A stretch of 64,000 nucleotides of DNA from NCBI RefSeq assembly GCF_008704715.1, contig NZ_CP023689.1:4216001-4280000 (forward strand). Direction: 5' to 3'. The stretch's first letter is position 1. Every line of letters starts with the position of its first letter. Positions 1 through 8,414 of the stretch are shown one piece after another. This DNA comes from Streptomyces chartreusis (GTDB lineage Bacteria > Actinomycetota > Actinomycetes > Streptomycetales > Streptomycetaceae). The notes beneath the pieces were generated by a model. The model worked only from the letters and a program-made list of their open reading frames with translations. It was not told where the DNA came from and did not search any database. The position numbers and the translations under genes are program-made.

Positions 1-883
1 TGGCCTCGGGGAACAGCTGGAGGCAGAAGCGGAGCATCGCGAAGGTGCCCACCTTGTCGACGACCGCGGTGATGAGGACGGCGACCGGTGCGGTGGCCTC
101 CCCCATCGCGTTCGGCAGCCAGGTGTGCAGCGGCCACAGCGGCGCCTTCACCGCGAAGGCGAAGAAGAAGCCGAGGAACAGCCAGCGTTCGGTGTTGGTC
201 GCCATGTCGAGCGTGCCGTTGGCACGGGCCTCGGCGATCTCCTGGAGGCTGAAGTTCCCGGCGACCACATACAGGCCGATCACCGCGGCCAGCATGATCA
301 GACCGCCGACCAGGTTGTAGAGCAGGAACTTAACGGCCGCGTACGACCGCTGCGTGGAGGCCACCTTCTCGCCGTGCTCGTGGGCACGGTCCCCGAAGCC
401 GCCGATGAGGAAGTACATCGGGATGAGCATGGCTTCGAAGAAGATGTAGAAGAGGAAGACGTCGGTGGCCTCGAAGGAGATGATCACCATCGCCTCGACG
501 GCCAGGATCAGGGCGAAGAAGCCCTGGGTCGGCCGCCACCGCTTGCTGCCGGTCTCCAGCGGGTCGGCGTCGTGCCAGCCCGCGAGGACGATGAACGGGA
601 TCAGCAGCGCCGTCAGCGCGATCAGCGCGACCGCGATGCCGTCCACGCCGAGTTCGTAGCGGACCCCGAAGTCCGCGATCCAGGAGTGGGATTCGGTGAG
701 CTGATAGCGATCGCCGCCCGGGTCGAAGCGGACCAGGACGGTGATCGCGAGGGCGAGTGTGCCGAGTGAGACGAGCAGCGCCAGCCATTTGGCGGCGGTG
801 CGCTGCGCGGCCGGTACGGCGGCCGTGGCGATCGCCCCGATCGCCGGGAGCACCGCCGTGGCTGTCAGCAGAGGAAAGGACAT
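1..883 (-). CDS. nuoM: NADH-quinone oxidoreductase subunit M (C-terminus missing, cut by window edge)
   Basis: Membrane antiporter-like proton-pumping subunit of complex I. About 294 N-terminal residues are visible, starting MSFPLLTATA at the ATG on the minus strand (883); the C-terminal part lies left of base 1. The translation shows repeated hydrophobic helices and the family segment FLFYIFFEAMLIPMYFLIG, which carries the conserved Glu of the NuoL/M/N antiporter fold, followed by KAPLWPLHTWLPNAMGEA, the H/P-rich loop typical of NuoM. The ATG lies 5 bases past the nuoL stop, so the two are co-transcribed in the nuoA-N order. nuoN is expected next, outside the window. The assignment rests on motif and position. 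Confidence 0.95.
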   Translation of the reverse strand, partial: MSFPLLTATAVLPAIGAIATAAVPAAQRTAAKWLALLVSLGTLALAITVLVRFDPGGDRYQLTESHSWIADFGVRYELGVDGIAVALIALTALLIPFIVLAGWHDADPLETGSKRWRPTQGFFALILAVEAMVIISFEATDVFLFYIFFEAMLIPMYFLIGGFGDRAHEHGEKVASTQRSYAAVKFLLYNLVGGLIMLAAVIGLYVVAGNFSLQEIAEARANGTLDMATNTERWLFLGFFFAFAVKAPLWPLHTWLPNAMGEATAPVAVLITAVVDKVGTFAMLRFCLQLFPEA

Positions 884-888
884 CGGTA

Positions 889-2802
889 TCAGACCGCCCT
901 CATCAGCAGGGTCGCGGCGATGAGGATCGCCACACCTCCGAACATCGAGACCGCGTAGGACCGCACGAAGCCGTTCTGGAGCCTGCGCATCCGTCCGGAC
1001 AGGCCGCCGACCGAGGCCGCCGTGCCGTTGACGACGCCGTCGACCAGGGTGTGGTCGACGTACACCAGGGACCGCGTGAGGTGCTCGCCGCCGCGGACGA
1101 GGACGACGTGGTTGAAGTCGTCCTGGTACAGATCGCGCCGGGCGGCCCGGGTGAGCACCGACCCGCGCGGGGCGACGGCCGGGACCGGGCGGCGGCCGTA
1201 CTGGCCGTAGGCGATGGCGACGCCGATGACCATGCACGCGACGGTCGCGCCGGTGATGACTCCCGCGCCGATCGGCGCGTGGCCGTGGTCGTGCCCGGTG
1301 ATGGGCTCCAGCCAGTGGATGAAGCGGTCACCGATGCTGAAGAACCCACCGGCGGCGACCGATCCGACGGCCAGCACGATCATCGGGATCGTCATGATCT
1401 TCGGCGACTCGTGCGGGTGCGGTTCGTTGCCGTTCTCGTCCGGCTGCCAGCGCTTCTCGCCGAAGAACGTCATCAGCATCACGCGCGTCATGTAGAACGC
1501 CGTGATCGCGGCACCCAGCAGTGCGCAGCCGCCGAGGATCCAGCCCTCGGTGCCGCCCTTGGCGAACGCGGCCTCGATGATCTTGTCCTTGGAGAAGAAG
1601 CCGGACAGACCGGGGAAGCCGATGATCGCGAGGTAGCCGAGGCCGAACGTCACGAAGGTGACCGGCATGTACTTGCGCAGACCGCCGTACTTGCGCATGT
1701 CGACCTCGTCGTTCATGCCGTGCATGACGGAACCGGCGCCGAGGAACAGCCCGGCCTTGAAGAAGCCGTGCGTCACCAGGTGCATGATCGCGAAGACGTA
1801 GCCGATGGGGCCGAGGCCCGCGGCGAGGACCATGTAGCCGATCTGCGACATGGTCGAGCCGGCGAGTGCCTTCTTGATGTCGTCCTTCGCGCAACCGACG
1901 ATCGCTCCGAACAGGAGCGTGACGGCGCCGACGATCGTGACGACCAGCTGCGCGTCGGGCGCGGCGTTGAAGATGGCGCCGGAGCGGACGATCAGGTAGA
2001 CGCCCGCGGTGACCATCGTCGCGGCGTGGATGAGGGCGGAGACCGGGGTCGGGCCCTCCATCGCGTCCCCGAGCCAGGACTGGAGCGGTACCTGGGCGGA
2101 CTTGCCGCATGCGGCGAGCAGCAGCATCAGGCCGATCGCGGTGAGCTTGCCCTCGCTCGCGTCGGCGGCCAGGCCGGGCTCCCCCTCGCCGCCGAGCAGC
2201 GGCCCGAAGGCGAAGGTTCCGAACCAGAAGAACATCAGCATGATCGCGATCGACAGGCCCATGTCGCCGACGCGGTTGACGAGGAAGGCCTTCTTCGCGG
2301 CCGTGGCGGCGCTGGGCTTGTGCTGCCAGAAGCCGATCAGCAGGTACGACGCGAGACCGACGCCCTCCCAGCCGACGTACAGCAGCAGGTAGTTGTCGGC
2401 GAGGACGAGCAGCAGCATCGCCGCGAGGAACAGGTTCAGATAGCCGAAGAAGCGGCGGCGCCGCTCGTCGTGCTCCATGTACCCGATCGAGTACAGGTGG
2501 ATCAGCGAGCCGACGCCGGTGATCAGCAGCACGAACGTCATCGACAGCTGGTCCAGGCGGAAGGCGACGTCCGCCTGGAAGCCCTCGACCTGGATCCAGC
2601 TGAACAGGTGCTGGGTGAGGGTCCGCTGTTCGGGGTCCTTGCCCAGCAGGTCGGCGAAGAGGACCACGCCGAAGGCGAAGGAGGTGAACGACAGGAGCGT
2701 GCCGATCCACTGGCCGACGGCGTCCAGCCGCCGGCCGCCGCACAACAGGACGGCCGCTCCGAGCAGGGGCGCCGCGATCAGCAGCGCAATCAGGTTCTCC
2801 AC
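889..2802 (-). CDS. nuoL: NADH-quinone oxidoreductase subunit L
   Basis: 637 aa, the usual length for the largest antiporter-like membrane subunit of complex I, which carries the long lateral helix. It is almost entirely hydrophobic. Residues 144-159 contain GWEGVGLASYLLIGFW with the essential transmembrane Glu (Glu146), FLVNRVGDMG follows near 173, and LIHAATMVTAGVYLIVRSG lies near 257-275. The start ATG (MENLIALLIAAPLL) lies 16 bases after the nuoK stop, as expected for an internal operon gene. It pumps protons at the cytoplasmic membrane, coupled to menaquinone reduction in the peripheral arm. No frameshift or missing motif was seen. Confidence 0.97.
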   Translation of the reverse strand: MENLIALLIAAPLLGAAVLLCGGRRLDAVGQWIGTLLSFTSFAFGVVLFADLLGKDPEQRTLTQHLFSWIQVEGFQADVAFRLDQLSMTFVLLITGVGSLIHLYSIGYMEHDERRRRFFGYLNLFLAAMLLLVLADNYLLLYVGWEGVGLASYLLIGFWQHKPSAATAAKKAFLVNRVGDMGLSIAIMLMFFWFGTFAFGPLLGGEGEPGLAADASEGKLTAIGLMLLLAACGKSAQVPLQSWLGDAMEGPTPVSALIHAATMVTAGVYLIVRSGAIFNAAPDAQLVVTIVGAVTLLFGAIVGCAKDDIKKALAGSTMSQIGYMVLAAGLGPIGYVFAIMHLVTHGFFKAGLFLGAGSVMHGMNDEVDMRKYGGLRKYMPVTFVTFGLGYLAIIGFPGLSGFFSKDKIIEAAFAKGGTEGWILGGCALLGAAITAFYMTRVMLMTFFGEKRWQPDENGNEPHPHESPKIMTIPMIVLAVGSVAAGGFFSIGDRFIHWLEPITGHDHGHAPIGAGVITGATVACMVIGVAIAYGQYGRRPVPAVAPRGSVLTRAARRDLYQDDFNHVVLVRGGEHLTRSLVYVDHTLVDGVVNGTAASVGGLSGRMRRLQNGFVRSYAVSMFGGVAILIAATLLMRAV

Positions 2803-2818
2803 GTTTTCTTCCGACCCC

Positions 2819-3118
2819 TCAGAGCTTCATCAGGCTGGCGTCGTCGACCGAGGCCGAGTGGCGGGAACGGAACAGCGACACGATGATCGCGAGCCCGACG
2901 ACGACCTCCGCGGCGGCCACGACCATCGTGAAGAACGCGATGATCTGGCCGTCGAGATTGCCGTGCATCCGTGAGAAGGCGACGAGCGTCAGGTTGCAGG
3001 CGTTGAGCATGAGCTCGATGCACATGAACACGACGATCGCGTTGCGCCTGATCAGCACGCCGGTGGCGCCGATCGTGAACAACAGGGCCGCGAGATAGAT
3101 GTAGTTGACCGGGTTCAC
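2819..3118 (-). CDS. nuoK: NADH-quinone oxidoreductase subunit K
   Basis: 99 aa, three predicted transmembrane helices, homologous to MrpC/ND4L. The two buried acidic residues needed for proton transfer are present: Glu35 in CIELMLNACN and Glu71 in AAAEVVVGLAI, matching the spacing of E. coli Glu36/Glu72. The gene starts with ATG overlapping the nuoJ stop by 4 bases (ATGA). It is a membrane-arm subunit acting with NuoJ, NuoA and NuoH to pass the redox signal to the pumps. Confidence 0.97.
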   Translation of the reverse strand: MNPVNYIYLAALLFTIGATGVLIRRNAIVVFMCIELMLNACNLTLVAFSRMHGNLDGQIIAFFTMVVAAAEVVVGLAIIVSLFRSRHSASVDDASLMKL

Positions 3119-3957
3119 TTCGACGCCTCCTCAGCCCGCTTGAAGGTCGACGGCTCGATGGCGGTGCGCTCCAGCCGCTCCTCCGCCCGCTGCTCCAGCG
3201 CCCGCAGGTCGTTGAGCGCCTCGGTGGACACGTCGCGGATCTGGCCGCGCTCGCGCAGCGTCTTGCTGACCGTGAGGTCGGAGGGGGTGCCGTCGGGCAG
3301 CAGGCCCGCGATGTCCACGGCGTTGTGCCGGGCGTACACGCCGGGGGCCGGCAGCGGCGGGATGTGCTTGCCTTCGCGGATGCGCTCCTCGGACAGCTCG
3401 CGCTGGGTCTTGGCGCGCTCGGTGCGCTCGCGGTGCGTGAGCACCATGGCGCCGATGGCGGCCGTGATCAGCAGGGCGCCGGTGATCTCGAAGGCGAAGA
3501 CGTACTTGGTGAAGATGAGGGTGGCGAGGCCCTCCACGTTGCCGTTCGCGTTCGCCTGGGCGAGGCCGTTGAACTCCGTGATGGAGGCGTTGCCGATGCC
3601 CGCGATCAGCAGGATGCCGAAGCCGAGGCCGCAGAGAAGGGCCAGCCAGCGCTGGCCCTTGATGGTCTCCTTCAGGGAGTCCGCCGCGGTCACGCCGACG
3701 AGCATCACCACGAACAGGAACAGCATCATGATCGCGCCGGTGTAGACGACGATCTGCACGATGCCCAGGAAGTAGGCGCCGTTGGCCAGGTAGAAGATCG
3801 CCAGGACGATCATGGTCCCGGCCAGGCACAGCGCGCTGTGCACCGCCTTCTTCATGAATACGGTGCACAGGGCGCCGATGACGGCGACGGTGCCGAGCAT
3901 CCAGAACTGGACGGCCTCTCCGGTGGAGGTGGAGTAGGCGGCGAGCTGTGCGCTCAT
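3115..3957 (-). CDS. nuoJ: NADH-quinone oxidoreductase subunit J
   Basis: 280 aa from the ATG of MSAQLAAYSTST, which overlaps the nuoI stop by 4 bases; the longer open frame upstream is a reading of nuoI in another frame and was discarded. About five transmembrane helices fill the first 170 residues (ALCLAGTMIVLAIFYLANGA, VVYTGAIMMLFLFVVMLVGV), with the ND6-type glycine-rich third helix. The last ~100 residues are hydrophilic and charged (RERTERAKTQRELSEERIRE). Actinobacterial NuoJ commonly has this tail, while the E. coli protein (184 aa) lacks it. It acts in the membrane arm next to NuoK and NuoA. Confidence 0.96.
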   Translation of the reverse strand: MSAQLAAYSTSTGEAVQFWMLGTVAVIGALCTVFMKKAVHSALCLAGTMIVLAIFYLANGAYFLGIVQIVVYTGAIMMLFLFVVMLVGVTAADSLKETIKGQRWLALLCGLGFGILLIAGIGNASITEFNGLAQANANGNVEGLATLIFTKYVFAFEITGALLITAAIGAMVLTHRERTERAKTQRELSEERIREGKHIPPLPAPGVYARHNAVDIAGLLPDGTPSDLTVSKTLRERGQIRDVSTEALNDLRALEQRAEERLERTAIEPSTFKRAEEASK

Positions 3958-4556
3958 GCGTCCACCTCCTCGTCTTCGGGCTTCTCGCCCTTGGAGGCGG
4001 CGACCTGGCGCTCGGTGCCGGGGGCGGCCTCGGTCACCAGGCCGCGGTAGTAGTCCTGCTCGTCGGTCCCCGGGAAGATGGCGTGGGGCGTGTCGACCAT
4101 GCCGTCCTCGAGACCGGCGAGCAGCTGCTCCTTGGTGTAGATGAGGTTGGCGCGGCTGGAGTCCGCGAGCTCGAACTCGTTGGTCATCGTGAGCGCGCGC
4201 GTGGGGCACGCCTCGATGCACAGACCGCACAGGATGCAGCGGGCGTAGTTGATCTGGTAGACGCGCCCGTACCGCTCGCCGGGCGAGTAGCGCTCCTCTT
4301 CGGTGTTGTCTGCGCCCTCGACATAGATGGCGTCGGCGGGGCAGGCCCAGGCACACAGCTCGCAGCCGACGCACTTCTCCAGGCCGTCCGGATGGCGGTT
4401 GAGCTGGTGCCGTCCGTGGAAGCGCGGAGCTGTGGTCTTCTGCTGCTCCGGGTACTGCTCGGTCAGCCGCTTCTTGAACATGGCCTTGAAGGTCACGCCG
4501 AAGCCTGCGACGGGGTTCATGAAACCGGGCTTGGTCTCCTTGGGCTCCTCAGCCAT
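3954..4556 (-). CDS. nuoI: NADH-quinone oxidoreductase subunit I (two 4Fe-4S clusters)
   Basis: 200 aa ferredoxin-like subunit that carries clusters N6a and N6b on the electron path to N2. Two 4Fe-4S motifs are complete: CVGCELCAWACP (Cys62, 65, 68, 72) and CILCGLCIEACP (Cys107, 110, 113, 117). The ATG of MAEEPKETKPGF is preceded by GGAGG at a good distance and overlaps the end of nuoH by 8 bases. A longer frame adds 20 residues upstream but has no better RBS. The protein is peripheral, on the cytoplasmic face. Confidence 0.96.
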   Translation of the reverse strand: MAEEPKETKPGFMNPVAGFGVTFKAMFKKRLTEQYPEQQKTTAPRFHGRHQLNRHPDGLEKCVGCELCAWACPADAIYVEGADNTEEERYSPGERYGRVYQINYARCILCGLCIEACPTRALTMTNEFELADSSRANLIYTKEQLLAGLEDGMVDTPHAIFPGTDEQDYYRGLVTEAAPGTERQVAASKGEKPEDEEVDA

Positions 4557-5913
4557 CGGACGCCTCCTTTCCATCCAGAGATCCGTCACTCTGAGTATCG
4601 GGCCCACCACTGACAATCAGCTCCCGCTCGCGGCGTGAGCTGCGGCGCGGCACCGGCGGCAACTCCTGCCCCGGCAGCGGCGGTACGGGGAACCCGCCCG
4701 CCATCGCGTCGAACGAGGCCGGTTCCTCGGCGGCTCCCTCGGCGCCCTTCGCCTTCTCGCGGAACATGTCGGCGATGAAGGAGAGCAGGAGCAGCGCGAG
4801 GACGCCACCGCCGACGTAGAGGGCGATGTCGGCGAAGTCGTAGTTCTCGTTGCGCAGGGTCCGCACGGTCGCGACGAGCATCAGCCAGACGACGGAGACC
4901 GGGATGAGGACCTTCCAGCCGAGCTTCATCAGCTGGTCGTAGCGCACGCGCGGGAGCGTGCCGCGCAGCCAGATGAAGAAGAACAGCAGCAGCTGGACCT
5001 TGATCACGAACCAGAGGAGCGGCCACCAGCCGTGGTTGGCGCCCTCCCAGAAGGTGCTGACCGGGTACGGGGCCCGCCAGCCGCCCAGGAAGAGCGTCAC
5101 CGAGACCGCCGAGACCGTCACCATGTTCACGTACTCGGCGAGCATGAACATCGCGAACTTGATCGACGAGTACTCGGTGTTGAAGCCGCCCACCAGGTCG
5201 CCCTCGGACTCCGGCATGTCGAACGGGGCGCGGTTGGTCTCGCCGATCATCGTGACGATGTAGATCAGGAAGGACACCGGCAGCAGGACGACGTACCAGC
5301 GGTCCTGCTGGGCCTCGACGATCGCCGAGGTCGACATCGAACCGGAGTAGAGGAACACCGACGCGAAGGCGGCGCCCATCGCGATCTCGTAGGAGATCAT
5401 CTGCGCGCAGGAGCGCAAGCCGCCGAGCAGCGGGTAGGTGGATCCGGAGCTCCAGCCCGCGAGCACGATGCCGTAGATGCCGACCGAGGCGACGGCGAGG
5501 ATGTAGAGCATCGCGATCGGCAGGTCGGTGAGCTGCATCGTGGTGCGCTGGCCGAAGATCGAGATCTCGTTGCCGGCCGGGCCGAAGGGGATCACCGCGA
5601 TCGCCATGAAGGCCGGGATGGCCGCGACGATCGGTGCGAGGACGTAGACGACCTTGTCCGCGCGTTTGACGATGACGTCTTCCTTCAGCATCAGCTTGAT
5701 GCCGTCGGCGAGCGACTGGAGCATGCCCCAGGGGCCGTGCCGGTTGGGCCCGATGCGCAGCTGCATCCAGGCGACGACCTTGCGCTCCCAGACGATGGAG
5801 AACAGCACGGTCACCATCAGGAAGGCGAAGCAGAACACCGCCTTGACGACGACCAGCCACCAGGGGTCGCGGCCGAACATCGAGAGGTCTTCAGCGGCGA
5901 GGAAAGGGCTCAT
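4549..5913 (-). CDS. nuoH: NADH-quinone oxidoreductase subunit H
   Basis: 454 aa membrane subunit at the quinone-binding junction. The family signature RIGPNRHGPWG is at residues 53-63, followed by LADGIKLMLKED. The acidic loop segment ESEGDLVGGFNTEYSSIKFA, which lines the quinone channel entry, lies near 230. The last ~60 residues form a hydrophilic Pro/Glu-rich tail (EKAKGAEGAAEEPASFD...PPLPGQELPPVP), as is common in actinobacteria. The start MSPFLAAEDLSMFG was chosen because its ATG overlaps the nuoG stop by 4 bases; the frame runs open further upstream only within nuoG. It is expected to bind menaquinone. Confidence 0.96.
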   Translation of the reverse strand: MSPFLAAEDLSMFGRDPWWLVVVKAVFCFAFLMVTVLFSIVWERKVVAWMQLRIGPNRHGPWGMLQSLADGIKLMLKEDVIVKRADKVVYVLAPIVAAIPAFMAIAVIPFGPAGNEISIFGQRTTMQLTDLPIAMLYILAVASVGIYGIVLAGWSSGSTYPLLGGLRSCAQMISYEIAMGAAFASVFLYSGSMSTSAIVEAQQDRWYVVLLPVSFLIYIVTMIGETNRAPFDMPESEGDLVGGFNTEYSSIKFAMFMLAEYVNMVTVSAVSVTLFLGGWRAPYPVSTFWEGANHGWWPLLWFVIKVQLLLFFFIWLRGTLPRVRYDQLMKLGWKVLIPVSVVWLMLVATVRTLRNENYDFADIALYVGGGVLALLLLSFIADMFREKAKGAEGAAEEPASFDAMAGGFPVPPLPGQELPPVPRRSSRRERELIVSGGPDTQSDGSLDGKEASDG

Positions 5914-8414
5914 GCCTCCACCTCCTCGGGGGCCTCGGACGCGAGGGTCGCCGGGCCGATGCGGACGAGTGAGCCGGGCAGCGCCCCGGAGTCGGAGGCG
6001 ACGCCGGCGCCCACGGAGTTCAGCGGGAGCCACACCACCCGGTCGGGCATCTCGGTGATCTGCAACGGCAGTTCCACGGTTCCGGCGGGGCCGGTGACGG
6101 CGAGGGCGTCGCCGTCCTTCACGCCGGCCTCGGCGGCGGTGGCGGCCGACACACGCGCGTGGGCGGCGTGCCGGGTGCCTGCGAGTGCCTCGTCGCCCTC
6201 CTGGAGACGGCCCTGGTCGAGCAGCAGCCGGTGCCCGGCGAGTACGGCCTCACCGGCGGCCGGCCGAGGCAGCTGGACCCCGGTCTGGAGGGGTTCCGTG
6301 GCCCGCGGGCCGTCCCAGGCGCCGAGCCGGTCGATCTCCGCGCGCGTGGTGCGCAGATCCGGCAGGCCCAGGTGTACGTCCATGGCGTCGGCCAGCATCT
6401 GCAGGACGCGCGCGTCGCTCGGCGCCATGCGGCGCGTCATCTGGTCGGGCTTGAGCGCGGCCTCGAAGAAGCGCACCCGGCCTTCCCAGTTGAGGAAGGT
6501 GCCGGCCTTCTCGGCGACCGCGGCGACCGGCAGCACGACGTCGGCGAGCTCGGTCACCTCGCCGGGCCGCAGTTCCAGCGACACCACGAAGCCGACCTCG
6601 CCGAGCGCCTCACGCGCGCGTGCCGGGTCGGGCAGGTCGGCGACCTCGACGCCCGCGACCAGCAGGGCCTGGAGTTCGCCGGTCGCGGCGGCCTCGACGA
6701 TCTGGCCGGTGTCGCGGCCGTAGCGCAGCGGCAGTTCGGCCACTCCCCAGACGGCGGCGACCTGCTCACGCGCGCGTGGGTCGGTCGCGGGACGTCCGCC
6801 CGGCAGCAGGGAGGGCAGCGCGCCCGCTTCGACGGCACCGCGCTCCCCCGCCCGGCGCGGGATCCACACCAGCTCGGCGCCGGTCGCGGTCGCGGCCCGT
6901 ACGGCGGCGGTCAGCCCGCCCGCCACGGCCGCCAGCCGCTCACCGACGACGATCACCGAACCCTCGGTGCGCAGCGCCTCGGACGCCTGCGCACCGGCCC
7001 CGTCCAGGCCGACGCCGCTCGCGAGCGCGTCCAGCCACTCGGTCTCGGTGCCGGGAGCGGCCGGCAGCAGCGTGCCGCCCGCCTTCTCCAGGCCGCGTGT
7101 CGCGTGCGTGGCGAGCGAGAAGACCTTCTGGCCGTGCCCACGCCATGCCTTGCGCAGCCGCAGGAAGACCCCGGGCGCCTCCTCCTCGGCCTCGAACCCG
7201 GCCAGCAGCACGGCCGGTGCCTTCTCCAGGGAGGTGTACGTGGTGCCCTTGCCGTCGAGGTCGCGGCCGTGACCGGCGACCCGCGCGGCGAGGAAGTCGG
7301 CCTCCTCGCCGCTGTGCACGCGCGCGCGGAAGTCGATGTCGTTGGTGTCGAGCGCCACGCGCGCGAACTTGCTGTACGCGTAGGCGTCCTCGACGGTCAG
7401 CCGGCCGCCGGCCAGCACGCCGGTGCGGCCGCGGGAGGCGAGCAGGCCCTGCGCGGCGATCTGGAGCGCCTCCGGCCAGGAGGCCGGCTCCAGCTCACCC
7501 TCCGCGTTGCGCACGAGCGGCGTCTGGAGCCGGTCGCGCTGCTGGGCGTAGCGGAAGCCGAACCGGCCCTTGTCGCACATCCACTCCTCGTTGACCTCGG
7601 GGTCGTTGGCCGCGAGGCGTCGCATGACCTTGCCGCGCCGGTGGTCGGTGCGCGTGGCGCAGCCGCCGGAGCAGTGCTCGCACACCGACGGCGAGGAGAC
7701 GAGGTCGAAGGGGCGGGAGCGGAACCGGTACGCCGCCGAGGTGAGCGCGCCGACCGGGCAGATCTGGATGGTGTTGCCGGAGAAGTACGACTCGAACGGG
7801 TCGCCCTCACCGGTGCCGACCTGCTGGAGCGCGCCCCGCTCCAGGAGCTCGATCATCGGGTCGCCCGCGACCTGGTTGGAGAACCGGGTGCAGCGGGCGC
7901 ACAGCACGCACCGCTCGCGGTCGAGCAGCACCTGCGTGGAGATCGGGACGGGCTTCTCGTAGGTCCGCTTGCGTCCCTCGAAGCGGGACTCGGCCTGGCC
8001 GTGCGACATGGCCTGGTTCTGCAGCGGGCACTCGCCGCCCTTGTCGCAGACCGGGCAGTCCAGCGGGTGGTTGATGAGGAGGAGCTCCATCACACCGTGC
8101 TGGGCCTTCTCGGCGACCGGCGAGGTGAGGTGCGTCTTGACGACCATGCCGTCGGTGCACGTGATCGTGCAGGACGCCATCGGCTTGCGCTGGCCCTCGA
8201 CCTCGACGATGCACTGGCGGCAGGCGCCGGCCGGGTCGAGGAGGGGGTGGTCGCAGAAGCGCGGGATCTCGATGCCGAGTTGCTCGGCGGCGCGGATGAC
8301 CAGGGTGCCCTTGGGCACGCTGATCTCGGCGCCGTCGATGGTCAGCGAGACGAGATCCTCCGGCGGGACCGCCGCCTCTCCCCCTCCGGAGGGAGCGCTG
8401 GTGGTCACAGTCAT
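5910..8414 (-). CDS. nuoG: NADH-quinone oxidoreductase subunit G
   Basis: 834 aa Fe-S subunit of the peripheral arm with a molybdopterin-oxidoreductase-like C-terminal half. The N-terminal 2Fe-2S ferredoxin domain has Cys54, Cys65, Cys68 and Cys82 (CDHPLLDPAGACRQC). It is followed by HPLDCPVCDKGGECPLQNQA and CVLCARC...CPVGAL for the 4Fe-4S clusters, then a 4Fe-4S Mo/W-bis-MGD-type domain (SVCEHCSGGCATRT). The remainder is Ala/Gly/Glu-rich and diverged, as in other Streptomyces. The start MTVTTSAPSGGGEAA overlaps the nuoF stop (ATGA); the 1045-codon frame reading further upstream is nuoF in another frame. Confidence 0.95.
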   Translation of the reverse strand: MTVTTSAPSGGGEAAVPPEDLVSLTIDGAEISVPKGTLVIRAAEQLGIEIPRFCDHPLLDPAGACRQCIVEVEGQRKPMASCTITCTDGMVVKTHLTSPVAEKAQHGVMELLLINHPLDCPVCDKGGECPLQNQAMSHGQAESRFEGRKRTYEKPVPISTQVLLDRERCVLCARCTRFSNQVAGDPMIELLERGALQQVGTGEGDPFESYFSGNTIQICPVGALTSAAYRFRSRPFDLVSSPSVCEHCSGGCATRTDHRRGKVMRRLAANDPEVNEEWMCDKGRFGFRYAQQRDRLQTPLVRNAEGELEPASWPEALQIAAQGLLASRGRTGVLAGGRLTVEDAYAYSKFARVALDTNDIDFRARVHSGEEADFLAARVAGHGRDLDGKGTTYTSLEKAPAVLLAGFEAEEEAPGVFLRLRKAWRGHGQKVFSLATHATRGLEKAGGTLLPAAPGTETEWLDALASGVGLDGAGAQASEALRTEGSVIVVGERLAAVAGGLTAAVRAATATGAELVWIPRRAGERGAVEAGALPSLLPGGRPATDPRAREQVAAVWGVAELPLRYGRDTGQIVEAAATGELQALLVAGVEVADLPDPARAREALGEVGFVVSLELRPGEVTELADVVLPVAAVAEKAGTFLNWEGRVRFFEAALKPDQMTRRMAPSDARVLQMLADAMDVHLGLPDLRTTRAEIDRLGAWDGPRATEPLQTGVQLPRPAAGEAVLAGHRLLLDQGRLQEGDEALAGTRHAAHARVSAATAAEAGVKDGDALAVTGPAGTVELPLQITEMPDRVVWLPLNSVGAGVASDSGALPGSLVRIGPATLASEAPEEVEA

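Noticed and set aside
757..2886. 709-codon open frame on the plus strand across nuoL
   Set aside because: It is antisense to nuoL, with Arg/Asp/His-rich composition produced by GC-rich codon bias; nuoL has full family motifs.
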